Part shown: piece after piece, positions 12,028-22,502 of the stretch | How positions within the stretch are numbered: position 1 is the stretch's first letter | Layout: every line of letters begins with the position of its first letter | Source: Schistocerca nitens | Lineage: Eukaryota > Arthropoda > Insecta > Orthoptera > Acrididae | DNA: 64,000 nt | Reading direction: 5' to 3' | Assembly (NCBI RefSeq): GCF_023898315.1 | Contig: NC_064615.1 | Coordinates: 735,489,450-735,553,449, forward strand | Notes under the pieces: generated by a model | Databases searched by the model: none | What the model was told of the DNA's origin: nothing | What the model saw: only the letters and a program-made list of their open reading frames with translations | Translations under genes and position numbers: made by a program

Positions 12028-12529
12028 GTCCAGGACGTTCTTTGTTGTGAAGGTTAGGCCCCTGTAATCCAACCCGGATCAACCAAGTCTGCAACAGAGT
12101 CTGATGAGGCGGCCAGGCATCAACATAGCAGTCATACGAAATATCTTCTATATATGACCAGTTTGTGTCACTGGCCGGATCTAACAGAAACGCTTTTCTT
12201 AGACAGATGTTAATTTTCTGCCCTGACCTTTTGTCATGTCTTAAATACGTAGGGTCATGGTTGTCTCCTAGCGTTATTAGTTCTTTTCTGGTCACAATAC
12301 GCTCTTTGTCTGAGCTATCAATTTCATTGGCTCTAATGACGTCTATCTTTACTTTGAAGTTTTCGTATTGGTCGTGAACGTCAATAATTCGTAAGCTATC
12401 GTTGTCCATACCTAACTCCTCTTGCCTACTGACAACAGTTAGTCCCGCTGGCGTTTCGTATGTCAGAAATGCTTCATTTGTAACGATGCGGATTTCATCC
12501 CCTTCTATTCTCCTTCTCCTAGTGACCAT
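11924..12529 (-). CDS. Unrecognised open frame, 201 codons, unit A
   Basis: The frame opens MVTRRRRIEGDEIRIVTNEAF and is acidic and Ile/Asp-rich (SLRIIDVHDQYENF) with no signal peptide or membrane segment. Its last part (about 35 codons) reads through the end of the hAT-type MITE and so is not original. The same frame in unit B (18732-19343) has almost identical residues. It lies on the same strand as, and between, an RG-rich Gag-like tract near 20.3 kb (unit B side) and the envelope-like stretch. It may therefore be another part of that fossil element. I cannot name a domain. Confidence 0.35.
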   Translation of the reverse strand: MVTRRRRIEGDEIRIVTNEAFLTYETPAGLTVVSRQEELGMDNDSLRIIDVHDQYENFKVKIDVIRANEIDSSDKERIVTRKELITLGDNHDPTYLRHDKRSGQKINICLRKAFLLDPASDTNWSYIEDISYDCYVDAWPPHQTLLQTWLIRVGLQGPNLHNKERPGPGPAKRCTVCRRAEVLHMCDRERQRHLFLDMCSK

Positions 12530-12811
12530 TTTCTTTCCCTACCATCAATTTAAACATTATTGTCTGTTCGCGCAATTTTCGCAGCGCCTTTTTTCTCACT
12601 TTTTACCATATCTTTAACAATTGCTGCTCGCAAATTTTGCACGGCACTAAATACTTCTATTTCAGCCTAACTATTGGGCCATGTCGTATTCTCGACATTT
12701 CATTTTCTCCTTTCACTACCACCTAACCCTCTGGTCGCATAATTACTTTCTAAATCCTCCCACTCACATTGATTTAGCCCTTGCTACAGATCATCGATCT
12801 GCTAGCGCCGT

Positions 12812-12999
12812 CGGCCGTTGTGGCCGAGCGGTTCTAGGCGCTTCAGTTCGGAACCACGCTGCTGCTACGGTCGCAGTTTCGAATCCTGCCTCGGGCATGG
12901 AAGTGTGTGATGTCCTTAGGTTAGTTAGGTTTAATTAGTTCTAAGTTCTAGGCGACTGATGACCTCAGAAGTTAAGTCGCATAGTGCTCAGAGCCATTT
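12812..12999 (+). mobile_element. Chimeric tRNA-headed SINE at the duplication junction
   Basis: The left part matches the SINE at 19626: 'cttcagttcggaaccacgc', 'gcagtttcgaatcc' and 'ggaagtgtg'. The right part matches the SINE at 5792: 'tttaattagttc', 'ggcgactg', 'aagtcgc' and the flank 'gaagatttcggcccg'. The switch falls between diagnostic bases 12902 and 12935. It has no matching target duplication of its own, as expected for a recombination product. Confidence 0.93.
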
Positions 13000-13515
13000 G
13001 AAGATTTCGGCCCGTTCAGTGATTGTACATGAGACCAAAACCTCTTAGGGTTTTTAGTCGCACTGCCTGACTAAATTTTACTTTCGGAGTCATTGAACGC
13101 TTCTCTCATTGCTATCGTTACACTCACTTTCACTTCGTCCAGCTTTTGTTTTTTCATGTGCGTTTTGATTTCTACTGAATCTGTGATGAGGCTCTCCTTG
13201 TTTACATAACAGTTTTATGACACGGCTATTACAGCATAATGGGTTTTTGGCAACCCTTAAGACATTGTTCGCTTGTCTAAAGATGAATCATGTTTTTCAG
13301 GTTTTTTTTCGTTTTTACTCCACATCTTCTTCCTCAGCACTGAATACTTGCTGTTGACTATCGTAGAGACACTTCACAATTTGTATTCTGTCACCCTTGC
13401 TAAGAAGAAACGTTTTTGTGCGTTTTTTAAAAGTTTTTTTAATAGCCGTAGTCATAGCTGCTATTTCAGACTTGTGATCACTGATACCTTCCTCTGCTTC
13501 AACTGATTAGATACG

Positions 13516-13989
13516 TTAATGTGCGTTTGTTGCTAGGAGGTCTAAGACATTACCCACTCGACTTTGTTCTCTAATTATCTGCTTGAAGTAATTTTCGGAT
13601 ATGATATTCTCAATGACGCCAGACGAATCCCTGTCTGTGGCACCAGTTTTAATAACATGACACTCACAGCTTATAACACTGAAGTTGAAGTCACCCCATA
13701 TTACAACAGCGTGATCAGGAGGGGTTTTAATGATATGACTCAAGTTTTCTCTGAAACGCAGTACCAGTACATCTCCCGACTTAGGTGGTCTATAAAAGCA
13801 TCCAATTACCATTTTTGACCGACATTTGATGCTTAACTTCACCAAGATTAATTCACATTCGAAATCCATGAGAACCTCGTTAGATATTATCGAATTCCCT
13901 ACTGAAATAACGATGCCGCCACGACTGGTGACTAACCTATCCTTACGATAAACGTTCCAATCTGAACTTAGGATTTTATTGCCGTTCAC
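13516..13989 (-). pseudogene. CR1/L2-like LINE endonuclease fragment, unit B
   Basis: An open stretch of 157 codons. It shows TSRGGIVISVGNSIIS, CELILVKL, IGCFYRPPKSGD, VVIWGDFNFSV and GNVLDLLATNAH, in the order seen in endonucleases of the CR1/jockey group. This domain nicks target DNA during retrotransposition. The first third of the domain, including the N-terminal Asn/Glu motifs, is absent, and RT does not follow because the duplication breakpoint lies at about 12.9 kb. In unit A the same frame is interrupted by the SINE at 6563. Confidence 0.75.
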
Positions 13990-13994
13990 CTCTG

Positions 13995-15554
13995 TTTTCT
14001 AATTAATTCTGTGCCTAGTATTATCTGGTCAAGAGTATCGAGCAGAGGGGCTGGTGAGACAGCGGCATCTGCAATAACATTTATTTTCCAGGGTGAGTTT
14101 ATTTATAAATCTGCCTCATTGCCTCGTACATTGGCCTCGTATCAGTGCTTGCAGCGAAGAAGCACTTGCGCACCCCGTCAATGAGTAATGACGTCAGAGC
14201 CGCAGGTCAGACTGTCGTGGGCGAGTGTTGTCGGCAGGCGGCGACGTGGGGATGGGCAGCCCCTGCCGTTCTGCAGTACAGTACGGCCCTGCACCTTAGA
14301 AATCTTGTAGGCAGCCAGTAGTGTGCGTAGGAGAGGATAGCCAGCTGTGTGGTCCAGGAGTCATTTGTCGGGAAGAATAGGCCTTCAAACGAAATGAAGT
14401 GATCGGTCGGCAGTGATGGCCGCCGAGTTACAAGTCTTCTCAGTTGACGAGACATTGGGCGAATTGCCTGTCGTCAATGTAGAAATAATGATGAGGACAA
14501 CGAAACATCCTCTCCCCGAACAGAGAAACTCTCCGACCTGATCGGAGGTCGAATGCAGGCCCGCTGCATCGTAGTCAGATGTACTGACCATTTCCTAAGA
14601 GTCTGGTCATCCACCAGTGTACCACATCTGTATGCTGTGAAGGTGACATCTTGCTGATCAGCTGCGTTTGACCCTCAGTGGGGGGAGGGGGTGTAGCGCT
14701 TCATTCTCCTCCGCATCGACAATGTTCCAGTAAGCAGCAACAGTAGACCGTGCCTGTGGCTTGCATTAGTTTGGCTGCGTCTTACTGGTTAAGTCAGCGA
14801 GGAGGTAGCAGGCAGCTATCATCGATCAACTTGTCACGGCTACACTGAAACTCCGTAGATTATTATACTCTCTGCTTCTAGTGGTACGGACAGAATGGAA
14901 GCAGGAATGAATGTATCTTTGAGTTCTGGAAGCTACATTATTTCAAGAGTCCATGGTTATGATGTGGTGGTCTTGGGTACATGATCAAATTTTCCCTCCT
15001 TTGCTGGTATAAACATCGGCCGTACCATTGCCGTGGTGGTTGATTAATTTTATGGAATGCCGCTCATGTTGCCTAAACAGAACTTTATCAAGTACACGAC
15101 CAGTTCAGCCCTTGTATTAGCCCATTATCAAATGTATCTAAAGTTTATGCTGTTGAGTATCAATAGAGCTATAATTATTCTGATCAGTAATTATTCTCGC
15201 TCGCTGAGCTTGTGTCTCTCTGCAGCGTTTGACTATTGCAGCGGTGTTCTGGCAGTTGAAGTTATAAAATGTTACTCCACACTGCCCAACGATGTTGAAT
15301 TACGGTGTTTGCTCTTTTGCTTCCCTCCCTCGTAGGAAGCCTGGTGCCTTCCTTCTACTACATCAGCGAAACGCCATCCTGACTTTCTGATTGCCACACC
15401 AGCCCCGAACTGTCTTCCTATGCTCGGAGCTCGATCGGTAGAACTTTAAAAATTTTCGGCTTCTGTACTGAAATTACTAAGTGACGCGGCACTCCTCTCT
15501 TTTTCCAAAACAGTCGTTTTAAGTGTTCCCTCTGATAATCTTCTGCAAAAATCG

Positions 15555-15585
<31 letters not shown>

Positions 15586-15779
15586 ATATAGCCGTATCAT
15601 GTGCCAGTTACTCCGACATTTTTACTCACGTGAGATGACCTACATGGGTCTTTCTTTTGTACCATTAATTCTATACCATTATTGTTAAGTTCTGGTTTGA
15701 AGAACCCTTTTGAAAGTTTCCTTATGTTATTCGTACTTCTGTCCTTACAAGTTATCACAAATTTACGGTTTCTCTTACT
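13995..15779. other. Noncoding part of unit B
   Basis: Copy of 7191-8975, including the (AC)n tract at about 15558-15589. No further gene or mobile-element signal is visible. Confidence 0.4.
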
Positions 15780-17664
15780 CTATGATTTGCACGTTATGTC
15801 AGTAAACCTCTCAACAAGTATTTGCTGTGTCACTAGGTCCAGTAAATGAATGTCTGAACACAACTGAAGTACGCAAATTGCTATGAGAATACCGGCAAAA
15901 CTCGTGGTTGTAATGCCGATATTATGATGTTTCGTCGTCGGTTCCGTTGACATTGCTGAAATGACTGAAACATTTGTCCCATGGAACTTATTCCTCGCTG
16001 AGATCCTGCTAGTGTATCTGAAGCTCATATGATGTCAGGATTTAGGGCGTTGTTAAGATATGTTACATTTTGTGATGGATATACTTCTTTCGCCAATGCA
16101 GTACAGGGTGGCTTAGTTGGAGTACACTCGTACCCACGACTGTATCTGGTAGGCCGAAGTTCGTCCCGGCTATCACACAAGTTGTACCGTTCAGCAAAAT
16201 GCCACTGTTGCTTAATTCGAACTTTGCCATCTCCATAGAATTTTCATTCTCATAGCAAATTAGATCCATTGTGCTTAACTTCTGAATATGAGGTTGTGGA
16301 GTCAATATTTCCTTCAAGCATTTCGTTGCTCCTGCTTTACCTAGCGATGGTTGCACTTCGTCTGTCTGTGTTTCAGTTTGCACTTCTCTGACTGCAGAAG
16401 AGGTGATGCTCTCCTTCAGACACTTCTGTTGATCTCAAGTCACATACTAGCTCAGAAATTATCAATATCTCTTGCGTCTTCACTTGCATCAATCTACCCA
16501 TCGTATCCAATCCTACTGAATAAGGGTGAATCGGATAAAACTGGTGCCGAATGTTCATTGCAATGACTGGTAGTCAGATCAATAGGTAAAACGTTTCTCT
16601 GCTGTACATGTTTCCAGGGTCCCTATATGCTAAAATGTCGCCAACTTCTTTCCGACACTTCTATCACGTGCTATTGTTAAGCAGGAAATTCTTTTCCGCT
16701 AGGCACAACCCTGTCAGGAATTGTTGTGCCGGTAATGACACCGAATTCAGTTGTCTGTTTACGGCATGGTAAACTGCTTCTTGTAAAGTCTCTCCTGTCA
16801 ACTCCGTGGGAGTCTGGCTACTACTATGCTGCTGTCTAGTAAGCTCAACCGCTTCTGTGAACCTCCGAAATCACTGTTTTCTTTTTTCATTGTATCGCAG
16901 GTCTACTGGGCTAAGTCTGTAGTAAACTCATTCAACCATTTTGGTATTGTTTAGAATGTACTGTTCTAAATTCGACAATTGCATAGTATGCCATTCTGAT
17001 ATGGGTCCGGTGGTGCTTGCGTGAGTTGCACTTGCCCAATTGTGTCATTCATGTTCTGAATATCTTCGTTATCTCTCATTCCAAACCCTATCTTTAATAA
17101 TTTGCCTCCTGCTTTGACTACACTCTTTTTCTGCCAACTAGCAACCGTGGTAGAATGTCAGTGATCTGGCTCGTTCAAATGGCTCTGAGCACTATGGGAC
17201 TCAACTTCTGAGGTCATCAGTCCCCTAGAACTTAGAACTAGTTAAACCTAACTAACCTAAGGACATCACACACATCCTTGCCCGAGGCAGGATTCGAACC
17301 TGCGACCGTAGCGGTCTCGCGGTTCCAGACTGCAGCACCTAGAACCGCATGACCACTTCGGCCGGCGGTCAGTGATCTGTCTCAGTTTTCCCTATGATAG
17401 CGTAAGTTCCTCATATTCGCCCTGAAATTCCATGAGAATTTTGTTACCTTGTGTTTCCCTGTGTAACTCTACGAATGCATCCTGCAACCTGCGAGTTTCA
17501 TTCCTTTTCTCCAACACATCAACAGTCAACGTCAGTTTCCAATGAGGACAAGTTAATAGCACATCCAGTTGTTGGGAAAACGACACATCTGTCTTTAACA
17601 GCTGTATGTGCACTGTATGCTTTGCTCTTCTGTTGATGACATGTTGCAACACTAGGATTACCAT
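15780..17664 (-). mobile_element. Fossil envelope-like stretch, unit B
   Basis: Duplicate of 8976-10860 with the same parts and the same internal SINE. It is broken to about the same degree. It arose by the tandem duplication and is not an independent insertion. Confidence 0.4.
17169..17367 (-). mobile_element. tRNA-headed SINE inside the envelope-like fossil, unit B
   Basis: Same insertion as at 10365, with the same 'gtcagtgatctg' flanks, copied by the duplication. Confidence 0.93.
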
Positions 17665-17950
17665 AGCCTGTTTCGCTGCCCCTGGTGATCCACCATATGG
17701 GAGACAGTAATCTTTGTCATTCCCTCCCTCCTTCCAAATTTGTTCACTTAATAAAACAAGTAAGAAATATCACATAGCAAAAATACAACTGTAACTAATA
17801 TAAATTCTCAATACACTGGAACAAAAATAGAAAAAAGACGCATTTATAAAATATCACAATTACCAAGTATCTGTCAGCAATAACTCAATTAAGCCTGAAT
17901 ATTAGTACTTGTCGTGAGACCTCAACGCGTAGGGTATATAGTGTCCAGGA

Positions 17951-18841
17951 CAGGGCCGGCCAGAAATTCTGCACGCGTGCGGTGCTCCTGCACGTGTGCA
18001 ACTTCCGGGTCACAGCGTGCACGCCGCAGCCGTCAGCGTTCATGTAGTGCATGTTTCTACCCACAGATGTCGCTTTATCCACTTGCTGGGATACTCTGTA
18101 CCGGCGCATTCTAGTGCTCTTTCCACAGCTTGCAAGCCAACCGTGGGAAGGTATTTCGCGTATTAAACATTTAAAATACTGTCACAGTCTACTCATTGAG
18201 ACAACTACATTTATGTTAACAGTTTAACCCAGCAAGACATGTAATACAGTTAACAACCGTTGGTTTTTATTAAGGCAGCTTGACTGACGGCACGTAAATA
18301 CGCGTAATGTTTTTGAGCTAGTATTTAAGAAAGAGAGCACTTAGCGACTTCCAACGAACCTTATTCATGATTTCAAATAACATTAAACTAATGCAGGGTT
18401 TCCTATAACTAATTCTCGGTGCCCTCAGTTACACCCACATAATTTCTGTCTCACTGACCTCTGAACAGAATGATAACCGCAGACCTCTCGATGATCACCT
18501 GTTATTTCAATACCATTATTGCTATCTCTTTTATCAGTTCCGTCTGAAATCTGCATAATAACCGACAATTAGATGAATGTTATGTTCTATCGACTTCAGC
18601 TGAGCGTAGCCCTTCATATATATTTTTTAAAAAAACCTAAATGTAAGTACGCATTGAAACAATCGGTTTAATGACCAATTTTCCTCTTGCTTGTACCACA
18701 TAAACAGGGAAATGGAGCCGCCGGCGTTCATTTAGAACACATGTCTAATAACAGATGTCGCTGTAGCTCCCTGTCGCACACGTGCGCACATGTGCAGCAC
18801 TTCCGCACGTCTGCACACTGTGCAGCGTTTGGCCGGCCCTG
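17951..18841. mobile_element. hAT-type MITE, unit B
   Basis: Copy of the 11147-12027 element with the same ends and the same 'gtccagga' 8-bp flanks (17943-17950 and 18842-18849). It is 10 bases longer because of an extra 'cacgtgcgca'-like repeat near 18777. Confidence 0.85.
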
Positions 18842-19343
18842 GTCCAGGACGTTCTTTGTTGTGAAGGTTAGGCCCCTGTAATCCAACCCGGATCAACCAA
18901 GTCTGCAACAGAGACTGATGAGGTGGCCAGGCATCAACATAGCAGTCATACGAAATATCTTCTATGTATGACCAGTTTGTGTCACTGGCCGGATCTAACA
19001 GAAACGCTTTTCTTAGACAGATGTTAATTTTCTGCCCTGATCTTTTGTCATGTCTTAAATACGTAGGGTCATGGTTGTCTCCTAGCGTTATTAGTTCTTT
19101 TCTGGTCACAATATGCTCTTTGTCTGAGCTATCAATTTCATTGGCTCTAATGACGTCTATCTTTACTTTGAAGTTTTCGTATTGGTCGTGAACGTCAATA
19201 ATTCTTAAGCTATCGTTGTCCATACCTAACTCCTCTTGCCTACTGACAACAGTTAGTCCCGCTGGCGTTTCGTATGTCAGAAATGCTTCATTTGTAACGA
19301 TGCGGATTTCATCCCCTTCTATTCTCCTACTCCTAGTGACCAT
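18732..19343 (-). CDS. Unrecognised open frame, 203 codons, unit B
   Basis: Duplicate of the frame at 11924-12529, with a few amino-acid differences and a different end inside the MITE. No domain is recognised. The same caution applies: it may be a piece of the retrovirus-like fossil rather than a host gene. Confidence 0.35.
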   Translation of the reverse strand: MVTRSRRIEGDEIRIVTNEAFLTYETPAGLTVVSRQEELGMDNDSLRIIDVHDQYENFKVKIDVIRANEIDSSDKEHIVTRKELITLGDNHDPTYLRHDKRSGQKINICLRKAFLLDPASDTNWSYIEDISYDCYVDAWPPHQSLLQTWLIRVGLQGPNLHNKERPGPGPAKRCTVCRRAEVLHMCARVRQGATATSVIRHVF

Positions 19344-19625
19344 TTTCTTTCCCTACCATCAATTTAAACATTATTGTCTGTTCGCGCAATTTTCGCAGCG
19401 CCTTTTTTCTCACTTTTTACCATCTCTTTAACAATTGCTGCTCGCAAATTTTGCACGGCACTAAATACTTCTATTTCAGCCTAACTATTGGGCCATGTCG
19501 TATTCTCGACATTTCATTTTCTCCTTTCACTACCACCTAACCCTCTGGTCGCATAATTACTTTCTAAATCCTCCCACTCACATTGATTTAGCCCTTGCTA
19601 CAGATCATCGATCTGCTAGCGCCGT

Positions 19626-19825
19626 CGGCCGCTGTGGCCGAGCGGTTCTAGGCGCTTCAGTTCGGAACCACGCTGCTGCTACGGTCGCAGTTTCGAATCC
19701 TGCCTCGGGCATGGAAGTGTGTGATGTCCTTAGGTTAGTTAGGTTTAAGTAGTTCTAAGTTTAGGGGACTGATGACATCAGATGTTAAATCCCATAATGC
19801 TCATAGCCATTTGAACCATATTTTC
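19626..19825 (+). mobile_element. tRNA-headed SINE, right parent of the duplication
   Basis: Forward copy at the right edge of unit B. Probable target duplication is 'ctagcgcc' (19616-19623) against 'ctaacgcc' near 19826, with one mismatch. Its head carries the diagnostic bases found in the left half of the chimeric SINE at 12812; its tail ('aagtagttctaagtttagg', 'ttaaatcccataatg') is its own. Confidence 0.9.
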
Positions 19826-19833
19826 CTAACGCC

Positions 19834-20400
19834 AATTTGCGATCTTTAACAACTCACTTTCGCAAATCATATCGTTATTTAAACTGTTGTCAGTGCTTTC
19901 TTCCTCGCCTACAAACATTTTCACGTTGTCTCTTTCTAGGGTGTTGTTATCTACTAAACCAGATTCATTGCATACTACTAGGACGTCTTCGTTCTGTCCT
20001 GCTGCCGCAATTACAGCTTCCACACCGACAGCTGATTAATCTGACGTATTTGTTGCTAGTGGGAGCTCTGCCCGCAAACTACTATTTGTTTCATGGCCTG
20101 CCGCCGTGACTCATAACTGAGCGCACCTGTAGCTTCGTTTGTAGTGTCCTCAGGTAATTTGCGGTCGCTCCTACGTGTACAAAGTTTATCACATTTAAGT
20201 CGGTACTGTTTCTTTTATTTGGACCACGACAACCTGTCTGCCATAGTTTTGCAAGCAACATACCCGTTACTCACTTTTTTGGGATGTTCCTGTCCTTGTA
20301 ACGTCGCGATGCAAGTTCCCTACAAGGAACTGCTGAAGTACCTCGACCTCTGCCCCTTCCTCTTTGAGCCATGTTCACGAACAGTGGCGACTACTGTGTA
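19834..20400 (-). mobile_element. Fossil Gag-like tract of a retrovirus-like element
   Basis: On the minus strand from about 20370, an RG-rich run (MAQRGRGRGRG) is followed by basic residues and an acidic, Asn-rich open stretch (near 20023-19826). This layout fits the C-terminal Gag region of an LTR element lying on the same strand as the envelope-like stretch downstream. It is broken, and the family cannot be fixed. It continues leftwards into unit B and has no copy to the left of unit A, as expected from the duplication breakpoint. Confidence 0.3.
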
Positions 20401-21120
20401 AGAGCACGTCAACACCCTTACTTTTGACTCCTTGCGGATTTATTGGTTGTATTTCTTTGAAAGCTATTAAACGCAACATAGATACAACAATCTGAACTAC
20501 ACGGCACTTAAACCTACCGCGCTGTTCTGCCTTGCTACTCCTTTAGGCTCTGTGAAATTTGGCATCAGGTTCGGGAGCATACCTTCAGTTGTGAGCGTTT
20601 TAAGGAGCTTTAGCGCATGCGCGACTGGCGTGACGTAATTAATTGCCTTATGGATCACATATATACACATTTGACAAACAATATGCATAGCTCAAGGCGT
20701 GCGCAGCTAGGACTTAACACTCAGCTACAAGTTTATATCAACGCCTCTAGGTGGTAGCACACTGCAGCAGATGTATATCTCCAAGCGCTTTGCAGTTGGC
20801 ATAAATCCGTTAAATGACAGCACACTGCTCAAATATATCAGTTTACTCACTTTATGGTTAATTTTGATCGGACGTCAGTATATGTTTATATTAAGTTTTG
20901 GACTGTATCATACAATAATCTTTTTGTATTCCTAATAAGAGAATGCACCATTTTAGTGGGTTTATGTTACCTGTAGTGAAGAGACCATATTGGTAGACAT
21001 GTGTAATTGAATTTAATCATCTCCACCAATGGCAGTTCGTGTTTGAAGTTGGGTGTTTACTGCGTGGGTGTCAATAAAAATACAGTGAATCGGCTTTCGT
21101 GTGCATTGTGAAGATGAACT
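20401..21120. other. No recognisable feature
   Basis: An AT-rich stretch with only short open frames and no repeat ends that I could pair. Confidence 0.4.
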
Positions 21121-21123
21121 CTG

Positions 21124-22484
21124 TTGATCTATTTTAAGCGCCAACAGAAAACTAAATTACCGAAAAAGTTTGCCGCAAAGGAAATAGGGCCTCCCAGACC
21201 AGATCTGTTGATTGAAAAAGTGATGAAACCAAATAAGCTTGACTGCAAGCGAACGTTTAACAAAGCCCAAGTGGGTGTGTGGGTGCAACGTAAGAAGTGC
21301 ACTGTATTTTCTTTCATGTCTGATTTTCACCCCGGAAGTCAATCCATGAACTGATACAGATGTTAGGGATTTTGTACATTTGTCTGAAATTTTTTTTAGA
21401 AAAGACGAAAACTCCTACTTGCACAAAAATGCGAACGTTGGATGTGAATTCTCAGCTTGACAGTGTATACAGGGAGTGTGTGAGGAAATATAGTGAGGAA
21501 CAGGGCAGCTGAGTTAGCTTACCGTGCTCACGACGAAAGGGAATATTCCGAAACTCGAGAGTATTATTGGGTTTGAAAATTTCAGAAGTGCTACTAATAG
21601 CTCAATAAAGGAACACTTACGAACTGCAATTGTATTTAAAGGTACATCAAAAACAGTTCAGAATGAACTTCTAGATTGTATGCTAAGTGTATGCAGATAA
21701 ATAATACCGCAATAAATTGTAGGTGCCTATTACTTAGCAATAATGGAAGACGAAGCAGCAGATTTGTCTACCACGCAACAGTTGGTGAGCCGCGCGGGGT
21801 AGCCGCTCGGCCTGAGGCGCCTTGTCACGGTCCGCGCGGCCCCCCCCGACGGACGTTCGAGTCTTCCCTCGGGCATGGGTGTGTGTGTTGTCCATAGAGT
21901 AAGTTAGTTTAAGTTAGATTAAGTAGTGTGTATGGTTAGGGACCGATGACCTAAGCAGTTTGCTCCCATAAGATCTTACTACAAATTTCCAATTTTCCAA
22001 CTGTTGATGATAGCGTGTAGATACGAATTTCGTTGCTCTGCTGTGGAGTGATTTTGCGGCTTCTTTTGACTCTGACCCATGGAATGCTGAGATGTTATTT
22101 AGGGTAAAAAAACCTGAGTTGCAAAAGCATGCCGATGGAAAGAAGAAAAAAGGTTATTGCACAATGCTGTAAGGGTGTTGCTGTTACGAGCGGAGACATT
22201 AACGGTGTTTAGGCAAGGATTAATCAGGCTTATTCTAGGGCTTATTGTATTCATTGCTATGCTCATCAGTTTAATCACGTGCTACAAAAAGCAGCATCTA
22301 TAAACAAATGTGCTAGATTTTTTTAATCTCTCAGTCTTCCAGCTGTTCGTCCACGTCTTCACACAGAACAAGTGTACTAGACAGAGTTGGGCGAACTAGA
22401 TTACCATGAATAGCAGCTACAAGGTATGTGTTTAACATTCGGACAGTCAACAGAATTAAAGAGAACGAGGAAAGTATTATCGAG
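21124..22484 (+). pseudogene. hAT transposase fossil (ZMYM1/TTF-type), N-terminal and middle part
   Basis: At 21190-21320 the frame reads GPPRPDLLIEKV, RTFNKAQ and VQRKKCTVFSF, a decayed TTF-type zinc-finger region. Near 21700-21780 another frame reads AYYLAIMEDEAADLSTTQQL, the relic of the 'DETTDIS...QL' segment that carries the first catalytic Asp of hAT enzymes. Near 22240-22310, AYCIHCYAHQFNHVLQKA matches the hAT CxxH motif region. Several stops and frameshifts are visible. A SINE (21788) and an RTE-like LINE (from 22485) interrupt it, and the C-terminal part reappears at 27385. Confidence 0.75.
21788..21997 (+). mobile_element. tRNA-headed SINE of a second subfamily
   Basis: The head ('ggggtagccgctcggcctg...acgttcgagtcttccc') differs from the common family but joins a related tail ('gggaccgatgacctaagc...ctcccataag'). 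Flanks 'caacagttggtg' (21776-21787) and 'caactgttgatg' (21998-22009) agree at 10 of 12 bases. It is inserted just after the first-Asp region of the hAT fossil. Confidence 0.8.
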
Positions 22485-22502
22485 TTGTTGTTGTTGTGGT
22501 CT

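Larger units (their letters stand above)
5900..12918 (+). repeat. Tandem duplication, unit A (7.0 kb)
   Basis: This unit aligns collinearly with 12919-19732. The offset is 7019 bases before 6550 and 6804 after 6777; the 215-base difference is a SINE plus its target duplication, found only in unit A. A further 10-base difference near 11970/18780 makes the offset 6814 to the end. Sequence identity by eye is very high, with scattered single changes. The unit holds LINE endonuclease, a microsatellite, an envelope-like fossil, a SINE and a hAT-type MITE. Confidence 0.95.
12919..19732 (+). repeat. Tandem duplication, unit B (6.8 kb)
   Basis: Second copy of the unit described at 5900-12918, in the same orientation and directly adjacent. 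It lacks the SINE at 6563 and has a 10-base insertion near 18777. The order of parts is otherwise identical. Its right edge is inside the SINE at 19626. Confidence 0.95.
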
